A DNA stretch of 64,000 nt, taken from Amycolatopsis echigonensis. GTDB lineage: Bacteria; Actinomycetota; Actinomycetes; Mycobacteriales; Pseudonocardiaceae. Location of the stretch: positions 1-64,000 of the forward strand of contig NZ_JACJHR010000049.1 of assembly GCF_014174495.1 (NCBI RefSeq), read 5' to 3'. Positions within the stretch are counted from its first letter, which is position 1. Each line of letters opens with the position of its first letter. The translations under genes and the position numbers were made by a program. The notes beneath the pieces are model-generated. The model saw only the letters and a program-made list of their open reading frames with translations, made no database searches and was not told where the DNA came from. Below are positions 58,447 to 64,000 of this stretch, piece by piece.

Positions 58447-59706
58447 GTGTCCCAGTCTGCCCATTCCGAAGGCCGCACCACGCTCGCCGACTACCGCGCC
58501 GCGCTGACCGCCCCTGGCTCGCGCGGCCCGGTGATCGCGTCGATCCTCGCCCGGCTCCCGATCGCGATGATCGGCATTTCCGCGCTGCTGTACGTGCAGC
58601 GCGAAACCGGCTCGTTCGCCGCGGCCGGGCTGGTCTCGGCGAGTTCGCTCGCCGGGGTCTCGGTGGGCGCGGTCGTGCAGGGAAGGCTGATCGACCGGTT
58701 CGGACCGAGCCGTCCGCTGCTCGTCGTGGCCGCGGTGTTCGCGCTGTCGATGGCGTCGCTCGCGGTGGCGATCGAGGCGCATCTGCCGACGTTCGCGCTG
58801 ATCCCGCTGGCCGCCGCGACCGGACTCTCGGAGCCGATGGTCGGCTCGGCGTCGCGGGCGCTGTGGACGAAAATCCTGCCGGAAGGACCGGCGCGCAACG
58901 CCGCGTTCTCCTATGAGGCGATCAGCATGGAGGTCTTCTTCATTCTCGGCCCCGGCATCGCGGGCCTGCTGATCACCGCGCCGTGGGCGGGCACCGGCAT
59001 GATCGCCGGCTCGATCACGATGGTCACCGGCGCGGTGCTGTTCGCGCTGAACCCGACCGTGCGCGCGTGGGGTCCGGCCCCGAAGGCCAAGGCGCCGCTG
59101 CTCGGCGCGCTGGCCAGCCCCGGGATGCGGACGCTCGCGGTGGCAGCGCTCGGTTTCGGCATGGTGATCGGGTTCGTGGAGGTCGCCGTGCCCGCCGCGG
59201 CGACGGAATCCGGGCACCCTTCGCTCAGCGGTCTGCTGCTGTCCGCGTGGTCGTTGAGTTCGGTGGCGTTCGGCCTGGCTTACAGCTTGCACCCGTGGCC
59301 GCGACGGCTCGGCCTGCGCCTGCCGGTCCTGCTGGGCGGTTTCGGCGCTCTCGTCGCCCTGCTTGCCCTTCCGTCGAGCCTGTGGGCGTTGGCGCTGCTG
59401 ATGCTGCTGGCCGGCGCGATGATCACTCCTCAGTCGACGACCCACTCCGCGGCCATCGAGGTCGTCGCTCCGCGCGGCACGGCGGCCGAGGCGTTCGGCT
59501 GGGTCCTCACGGCGGTCACGCTGGGCCTGGCGGCTGGCCAGTCGGTGAGCGGGTACCTGGTCGAGCATTCCGGCGCTGCCGCGGCTTTCCTTGCCGCTGG
59601 CGTGGCTGGCGTCGCGCTGGCGGTGGTGGTGTGGCTGCTGCGGGGAACCGTGCGGGCCGCTTCGCCGGTGCCTGCTGACAACGCACTTGTCGGCGCTGCC
59701 GGATAG
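58447..59706 (+). CDS. MFS transporter (drug-exporter-like)
   Basis: 419 residues, twelve helices, with the loop motif VVQGRLIDRFGPSRPLLVV. This MFS subgroup contains many putative exporters. Pairing with a GT1 glycosyltransferase suggests detoxification or export of a small molecule (inference). GTG at 58447. Monocistronic. Confidence 0.85.
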   Translation: MSQSAHSEGRTTLADYRAALTAPGSRGPVIASILARLPIAMIGISALLYVQRETGSFAAAGLVSASSLAGVSVGAVVQGRLIDRFGPSRPLLVVAAVFALSMASLAVAIEAHLPTFALIPLAAATGLSEPMVGSASRALWTKILPEGPARNAAFSYEAISMEVFFILGPGIAGLLITAPWAGTGMIAGSITMVTGAVLFALNPTVRAWGPAPKAKAPLLGALASPGMRTLAVAALGFGMVIGFVEVAVPAAATESGHPSLSGLLLSAWSLSSVAFGLAYSLHPWPRRLGLRLPVLLGGFGALVALLALPSSLWALALLMLLAGAMITPQSTTHSAAIEVVAPRGTAAEAFGWVLTAVTLGLAAGQSVSGYLVEHSGAAAAFLAAGVAGVALAVVVWLLRGTVRAASPVPADNALVGAAG

Positions 59707-59816
59707 CGTGTTCCAGTTGCTGTCTGTGTCCTAGCGGCCAAGTTCGTCAAGAGGTTTCCGCAGCTCAGCGGCTTTGGCCTCCGTTTTTGTCGGTGGTCGC
59801 CGTTACGTTGCGTGGC

Positions 59817-60890
59817 ATGGATCTCACCTCCTTCGTACGGCCGCTGGCAGCGGTCGTCACCGCCGCGGCCCGACTCCTGTCGAGGCAAGCCCGCCTGCGA
59901 TTGCGGGCGAACGCCGACGGTCTCGTCGTGTCCGGCAACGACCGCGACCTGGCCATCCGGTTCTCGTGCCCAGCGACCACGCATCTCGACGGCGAAGTCG
60001 TGGTGCCGGCCGCGCCATTCGCCGAAACGGTGCGCATGCTGGATGTGGACCAGGTCCGGCTGGCCGTCGAAGGCTCCCGGCTCGCGATCCGAACGGACCA
60101 CGCCCGCTTCGCCCTGCCCTTGCTGGACCGCGACCTGCTCCACGATCCGGCTCCGCCGCCCCTGCTGTCCAAAGTAGACGGAGCAGCCCTCGGCGCGGCC
60201 TTGCGCACCGTCGCTGGCACGGCCGCGAAGGACGATCCGCTCCCGGTATTCACCGGCGTGCGCGTGCAGTCGATTGGCGGCGAGCTGTGCCTGACAGCGT
60301 CGGACCGCTACCGGATGGCCGTAGCCCGCCTGCCGCTGCGGGAAGTCCGGCGGCCCATCGACGTCCTCGTCCCAGCCACGTTGCTGACCGAAGCCGCCCG
60401 CCACAGCACCGGTGCGATGGGGCTGCACGCCGACCACAGCCACTTTGCTCTGAGCTGGCCTGGCGGCACCGTCACCACGGCGGTCCTGGACGCGGGCTTC
60501 CTGTCCGCGGACTCCATCCCGTCCGACGCTGTCGACACGGAAGTCGAAGTGGGAGCCGACGAACTGGCCGCAGCCATCCGCCGAGTCGGCGTCTACTCCG
60601 AGGACCGCCGCGTCCTGACCCTGGAAGTCGGCGACGCACACCTCCGCCTAGCCAGTGCACGGCAGGACACCGGCGAGGCAGAGGAACTCCTGAAGGCAAA
60701 CGTTTGCGGCGGCCGGACATCGCCGTCCTTCCAGGCCCGGTACCTGCTGGACGCCCTCGCTCCGTTCTCCGGAGAACGGGTGCGCCTGGCGATCCAGCCG
60801 GGGCTGCGGGCGTGCGTCCTGACACCGGCGGACGAGGACGGACGGGAGGTGGGATTGAAGTACTACTTGATGCCGATGCTGCCTCGGTGA
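59817..60890 (+). CDS. DNA polymerase III beta subunit (sliding clamp)-like paralogue
   Basis: 357 residues. Three-domain clamp pattern: domain 1 (LRANADGLVVSGNDRDLAIR), domain 2 (TVAGTAAKDDPLPVFTGVRV, then LTASDRYRMAVARLPL, matching the ATDRYRLA motif of DnaN) and domain 3 with C-terminal LKYYLMPMLPR (compare YLLMPMRL). Length and motifs fit a second DnaN, not the replicative one, which lies near oriC. Such paralogues are known as clamp-inhibitor resistance proteins (GriR) in griselimycin producers. ATG at 59817 lies 7 bases after TACGTT, so likely leaderless. Confidence 0.83.
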   Translation: MDLTSFVRPLAAVVTAAARLLSRQARLRLRANADGLVVSGNDRDLAIRFSCPATTHLDGEVVVPAAPFAETVRMLDVDQVRLAVEGSRLAIRTDHARFALPLLDRDLLHDPAPPPLLSKVDGAALGAALRTVAGTAAKDDPLPVFTGVRVQSIGGELCLTASDRYRMAVARLPLREVRRPIDVLVPATLLTEAARHSTGAMGLHADHSHFALSWPGGTVTTAVLDAGFLSADSIPSDAVDTEVEVGADELAAAIRRVGVYSEDRRVLTLEVGDAHLRLASARQDTGEAEELLKANVCGGRTSPSFQARYLLDALAPFSGERVRLAIQPGLRACVLTPADEDGREVGLKYYLMPMLPR

Positions 60891-60984
60891 CCGGCGGAGG
60901 CTGGTCCACAGTGGACGGCTACTTCGCGCTGGGCGGAGGGCGATCCGGAGTCGTCGCCGAGTGGGCCGAGCGGTGCCGGTACAG

Positions 60985-61024
60985 GACCTGAGCCGACCTG
61001 AGTCGACCTGAGCTGGCCTGGGCG
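60985..61024. repeat. 10-bp direct repeat, four copies
   Basis: GACCTGAGCC, GACCTGAGTC, GACCTGAGCT and GGCCTGGGCG follow one another directly. Confidence 0.7.
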
Positions 61025-61189
61025 ACGTTGGGCGAGGTACCCGGCCTTGCGGAGTCGTGCTGAACGGGCTGCGCCGGAGTCGACACGGCAGGAAGGGTGC
61101 CGTTGCCAGGTTCGCGGCGGTTCTGGCTGCTGTAGCCGGGAAGACGGCACGAGTGCGCTGCGACGGGTTGGCCGCCGCCCTCCCGCCTG

Positions 61190-61430
61190 CGGAGTCCTCC
61201 GGGCCTGTGCGGAGTCCTCCGGGCCTGTGCGGTGCGCCCGCGGCCTGTGCGGTGCGCCCCAAAGCCTGTGGGCGTGCCCGCGGCAAGCCTGCATGGGGTT
61301 GCCCGCGGCAAGCTTGTGGGTGTGCCCGCAGCCTGTGCGGTACGCCCCAAACCCTGCGGGCGTGCCCGCGACAAGCCTGCGGGTGTGCCCGCAGCAAGCC
61401 TGCGCGGGTTGCCCGCGGCAAGCCCGGAGG
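61190..61430. repeat. Degenerate 18-25-bp tandem array, about 11 copies
   Basis: Units start GCCTG(T/C)G and continue through G(C/T)G(T/C)GCCCGC to a variable GGCAA end. Several are self-complementary, such as CTGCGGG-TGTG-CCCGCAG, so transcripts would form a string of hairpins. No coding signal is seen. Confidence 0.65.
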
Positions 61431-61447
61431 AACGTCCTGAGCGGTCC

Positions 61448-61702
61448 TCAGGCAGCCGTTTCCGCGGCCACCGCGGCTTTGACCTCGTCGAAGGTCGGGT
61501 TCACCAGCGCGGTCGATCCCACGATCACCGTGGGCACCGTCTCGTTGCCGTTCGCTACCTCGCGGACTCGCTCGGCCGCTCCCGGCTCCTCCCAGATGTT
61601 GATTTCCCGGACCGGCAGGCCGCTCTCCATCAGCGGCCGGCGCAAAGCCGAGCAGAAACCGCAGCCTGGTCGCCAGTAGAACTCGACCTCGACGTCACTC
61701 AT
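61448..61702 (-). CDS. Mycoredoxin-like glutaredoxin
   Basis: 84 residues. Glutaredoxin fold with redox pair Cys14-Cys17 (WRPGCGFCSALRRPL) and the cis-Pro loop ETVPTVIVG. Mycoredoxins reduce mycothiol mixed disulfides in actinomycetes. ATG at 61702 overlaps the metallohydrolase stop (ATGA). Confidence 0.88.
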   Translation of the reverse strand: MSDVEVEFYWRPGCGFCSALRRPLMESGLPVREINIWEEPGAAERVREVANGNETVPTVIVGSTALVNPTFDEVKAAVAAETAA

Positions 61703-62475
61703 TGTCCGTCCTCCGAAGATGCCCGTAGGTAGTCCAGTTGTGCGCGCACGCTCGCTTCGGCCGGTGCCCAGAGCGCGCGGTCGACGTCGGCGTAGACGAC
61801 TTCGACCACCTGCCGCGGCGTTGCGTCTTCGCCGAGCGTTCGCAAGGCGGAACGCACCTGATCGAGGCGCTGTTCCCGGTGCGCCAGATACTCCCGCGCG
61901 GTCGCGGGCAGATCCGGCAGCTCCGGGCCGTGTCCGGGCAGGCCCGGGGTGCCGTCCGGGAGGGCGATCAGTTTGCGCAGCGAGCGCAGGTAGTCGCCAA
62001 GGTCGTGCAGGACCGTCGTGCCTCGGCCGAGGATCGTGTCTCCGGTCAGGAGCTGGCCCGCGACCAGCAGCGAGACCGAATCGTCGGTGTGGCCGGGAGT
62101 GTGCAGAACGCTGAAGTCCAGGCCGCCTGCCGTGAAGGAGTCGCCGTCGGCGAAGGGGGGCGCGTCGATGCAGAGGGAGGCGTCAAAGGCTCGTACCGGG
62201 GCACCCGTTTTTGACGCGAACCAGGGCGCGCCTTCGGCGTGATCCGGGTGGTGGTGCGTCAGCAGGATCAGCTCCACCGGACCGACGGCGGCGAGCTTCT
62301 CCAGGTGGTCCAGGTCGTGGTAGCCGGGGTCGACGACCACCGCGGCCTCGGCGTCGGGGGCGCGCAGCACCCAGGTGTTGGTGCCCTCCAAGGTCATCGT
62401 CGACGGGTTGTTCTCCAGCAACACCGACGCGGTTTCGGAAACACGGCGCAGCACGCCATAAGCGGGAGCGATCAC
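61699..62475 (-). CDS. Metallo-beta-lactamase-fold hydrolase
   Basis: 258 residues. HxHxDH signature in LLTHHHPDHAEGAP, further His in HTPGHTDDS and Asp in LTGDTILGRG. Related to Rv3677c and LACTB2-like proteins, which include RNases and thioesterases; substrate unknown. GTG at 62475 directly follows the Nudix stop. Confidence 0.9.
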   Translation of the reverse strand: MIAPAYGVLRRVSETASVLLENNPSTMTLEGTNTWVLRAPDAEAAVVVDPGYHDLDHLEKLAAVGPVELILLTHHHPDHAEGAPWFASKTGAPVRAFDASLCIDAPPFADGDSFTAGGLDFSVLHTPGHTDDSVSLLVAGQLLTGDTILGRGTTVLHDLGDYLRSLRKLIALPDGTPGLPGHGPELPDLPATAREYLAHREQRLDQVRSALRTLGEDATPRQVVEVVYADVDRALWAPAEASVRAQLDYLRASSEDGQ

Positions 62476-63300
62476 TCAGGACTCCGGATTATCGAGGACA
62501 ACGCGGATGTTCTCGCCGTCCCGGACCAGGGTCGGCACGGTCTTCACGATCTCGCGCGGCTCCGCGAGCACCGCGTCGGCCTGAGAAAACTCGGCGAGTT
62601 CGATGAGGGTCAGCCAGGTCGGCGGCATCAGCGCGCGACGGCCTTCGCGTGCGTCCGCGACTGCCTCGGCGGGCGGCTGCCAACCGGCGGCGGCCGCTTC
62701 GGAGGTCGCGCCGTCGGCGCGCTGGCCTTCGGGCAGCTTCGCGACGAAGAAACGGGTGTCGTATCGACGCTGTTCCTGCGGCGGCGTGACCCAGTGCGCG
62801 TACGGGTGCAGCAGGTCGGCGCGCAGCGTGAGCCCGGCGTCGGCGAGGAACCCGGCGAGCGAGATTTCCCGTGATTCCAAGGCTTTCCGGGCTTCGTGAT
62901 ACGGCGTGACATCGGCGACCACCGAGTCCCCGGTCCCGGCCAGCAGCACGCCGGACTCCTCGAAGGTCTCCCGCACCGCAGCACACACGAGCGCGCGGGC
63001 GAGGCTTTCGTCGCACGTGAACTGCTCGGCCCACCACGACGGCGGCGGCCCGGCCCAAGCCACGGAAGCGTCAGCGTCGCGCGGATCCACCCCGCCGCCA
63101 GGGAACACAGTCATCCCGCCGGCGAACGCCATGCCCATCACGCGGTGCTGGAGGAAGACCTCCACACCCTCCGAAGCGTCCCTCAGCAGGATCACCGTGG
63201 CGGCGTCCTTCGGGGTCGCCGGCGGGCCATCCGCGTTGTCCCGGATCGCGATGCCGGGACGGGCGGGGATGTCAAAGACGAATTCACGCGGCCGTTCCAC
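62476..63300 (-). CDS. Nudix hydrolase with split Nudix box
   Basis: 274 residues. The GGG of the Nudix box (GGMTVFPGGGVDPRD) is separated from RETFEESGVLLAG by ~35 residues, as in the NUDT19/RppH-unlike branch seen in actinomycetes. Substrate unknown. GTG at 63300 follows a TATGTT hexamer by 8 bases, so the Nudix-metallohydrolase-mycoredoxin operon is probably leaderless. Confidence 0.85.
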   Translation of the reverse strand: MERPREFVFDIPARPGIAIRDNADGPPATPKDAATVILLRDASEGVEVFLQHRVMGMAFAGGMTVFPGGGVDPRDADASVAWAGPPPSWWAEQFTCDESLARALVCAAVRETFEESGVLLAGTGDSVVADVTPYHEARKALESREISLAGFLADAGLTLRADLLHPYAHWVTPPQEQRRYDTRFFVAKLPEGQRADGATSEAAAAGWQPPAEAVADAREGRRALMPPTWLTLIELAEFSQADAVLAEPREIVKTVPTLVRDGENIRVVLDNPES

Positions 63301-63373
63301 CCGGGCAACATACCTCGCAATCCGTACGCGTCGCGGATTACTTGTGTCACCTCGCGACAGGCCCGCGAGGGGC

Positions 63374-63623
63374 CCTTCACGGACGCAGAGGCCAGTGCCA
63401 GGGGCTTTAAGGCGGCACGATGGCACGCCGACTCCAGGTCGAAGGACCTCGCCGTCTCGGACTGGCTGCTGGCGCGCCAGCCCGGCGGCGGGGCGGACAA
63501 CAAGAACCAGTCGCATAGCGACCAATCCGGCATTTCGCGGAGCTTGGCGTCCTTTGTGGACGCCCGGTAGCCGGTGGAGCGCGCCGCTTAAGTCCCTGAC
63601 CTGGGGATCAGAGTCCGTGAAGG
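63374..63623. repeat. MITE-like element with imperfect ~45-bp inverted ends
   Basis: The left end CCTTCACGGAC (63374-63384) matches GTCCGTGAAGG (63613-63623) perfectly. Homology continues inward through CAGGG.CTT.AAG.CGGC blocks to about 63418 and 63580. The interior (~160 bp) has no ORF of note. Confidence 0.5.
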
Positions 63624-63651
63624 CGGCGCGCCCGACGAAGCCCGAAGCAGC

Positions 63652-63688
63652 GAAAGGACCCCTCGCAGGAATCGCGAGGGGCCCTTTC
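63652..63688 (-). terminator. Terminator of the partial gene at the window end
   Basis: 15-base stem with one mismatch (63652-63666 with 63674-63688) and a 7-base loop, 19 bases past the stop of the minus-strand gene at 63707. Confidence 0.8.
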
Positions 63689-63706
63689 ACGGAACAACCA
63701 GGGACT

Positions 63707-64000
63707 TCAGGACCAGTGCTGGTCCCCGCCGGAACGGGACGCGCCGTTGAGCCGCAACCGGGCGGCCTCGGCACGCTCGCGCTCAGCCAGTTCTTCGTGC
63801 AGCTCGCGCAGCAGCGCGCGGTCGCGTTCGGACAGGCTCGGATCGTCCAGATCCAGCGCGGGCAGCTCGACCACCTCGTGCATGCTCGGCTTGCCCGCGG
63901 CGATCTCGCGGCCCTTCTCCGGGTCCTCGGCCAGCGCGCGCCGCAGCTGCGCCACCTCGGACGGCGTCAGGTCCGACGTGCGCTCGGCACGCGTCTCCGA
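63707..64000 (-). CDS. C-terminal part of an uncharacterised charged protein (5' truncated by the window edge)
   Basis: At least 97 residues; the frame runs off the window without a stop, so the start lies beyond it. A GTG at 63955 is a possible internal start. The sequence is rich in Glu, Arg and Ala and predicted helical (SERDRALLRELHEELAERER, then AEAARLRL). I do not recognise it. Confidence 0.55.
   Translation of the reverse strand, partial: SETRAERTSDLTPSEVAQLRRALAEDPEKGREIAAGKPSMHEVVELPALDLDDPSLSERDRALLRELHEELAERERAEAARLRLNGASRSGGDQHWS

Larger units (their letters stand above)
60891..61447. other. Repeat-rich intergenic region after the clamp paralogue
   Basis: 557 bases with no supported gene. 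It contains four 10-bp GACCTGAG(C/T)C-type repeats (60985-61024) and a hairpin-forming repeat array (about 61190-61430). Open frames exist in several phases only because of the repeats. Confidence 0.5.
63301..63706. other. 406-base intergenic region carrying a palindromic element
   Basis: No gene. It contains a 250-bp element with inverted ends (63374-63623) and the terminator of the next gene (63652-63688). The operon promoter for the Nudix gene is at the left end. Confidence 0.55.

Overview
The window is high-GC, densely coded chromosomal DNA from an actinomycete. GTG starts, GTGA/ATGA stop-start overlaps and probable leaderless genes are common. The gene content and order look like Pseudonocardiaceae (an Amycolatopsis-like genome is the best guess). 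Several blocks match, from family recognition, the Mycobacterium tuberculosis order Rv3644c-Rv3678c: holB, topA, a YprA/MrfA-type helicase, the Tad pilus operon with ssd, the 6C small RNA, a HAD phosphatase, acsA, an EphE-like hydrolase, marP, a Nudix gene, a TlpA-like thioredoxin, nth, crp and a metallo-beta-lactamase-fold protein. I see no insertion sequence, prophage, tRNA, rRNA or CRISPR array.

Layout. 1-10.2 kb: a truncated membrane protein, then minus-strand holB, an MFS/thymidylate-kinase-like fusion, a tail-anchored protein, an EspG-like gene, an MFS transporter and topA. 10.4-19.9 kb: a secreted trypsin-like protease, a WhiA-like protein divergent from a nucleotidyltransferase, a lipoprotein, a proton-pumping pyrophosphatase, a DUF1998-type helicase and a small primase/polymerase-like protein. 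20.7-25.9 kb: the Tad operon (ssd-tadA-tadB-tadC-pilin-TadE-Rv3654c-like) and the 6C RNA. 26-34.6 kb: a HAD phosphatase and a muropeptide-recycling cluster (nagZ, namZ, amiE-like, murR, murQ). 34.6-43.6 kb: an ECF41-type sigma factor with its carboxymuconolactone decarboxylase partner, an aldo/keto reductase with TetR, a 3-hydroxybutyrate operon, and a phosphoribosyltransferase/Fic-like pair. 43.7-56.8 kb: acsA, a VIT-type metal transporter, a POT peptide transporter, nhaA, the marP-Nudix-TlpA-nth operon and crp. 57-64 kb: a glycosyltransferase/MFS divergon, a second sliding-clamp-like gene, a mycoredoxin/metallohydrolase/Nudix operon and a partial gene.

The main regulatory observations are these. 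A perfect actinobacterial LexA (SOS) box lies just upstream of the EspG-like gene, and a second, one-mismatch box lies in the WhiA-like/nucleotidyltransferase divergon. A 15-bp stem in the phosphoribosyltransferase-Fic transcript pairs both the ribosome-binding site and the start codon of the Fic-like gene. Paired DnaA boxes lie upstream of ssd. Palindromic operators lie in two divergent promoters, and an IdeR-like box lies upstream of the VIT transporter.

Several proteins keep a family fold but lose catalytic residues: the thymidylate-kinase domain, the Fic-like protein, the EphE-like hydrolase and Ssd. Repeats are another theme: a 16-copy 7-bp array, a 35-bp array, a hairpin-forming array near 61.3 kb, a 250-bp element with inverted ends near 63.5 kb, and a run of 26-29-residue repeats inserted in the helicase. 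All functional assignments rest on motif and family recognition by eye. No database search was run.
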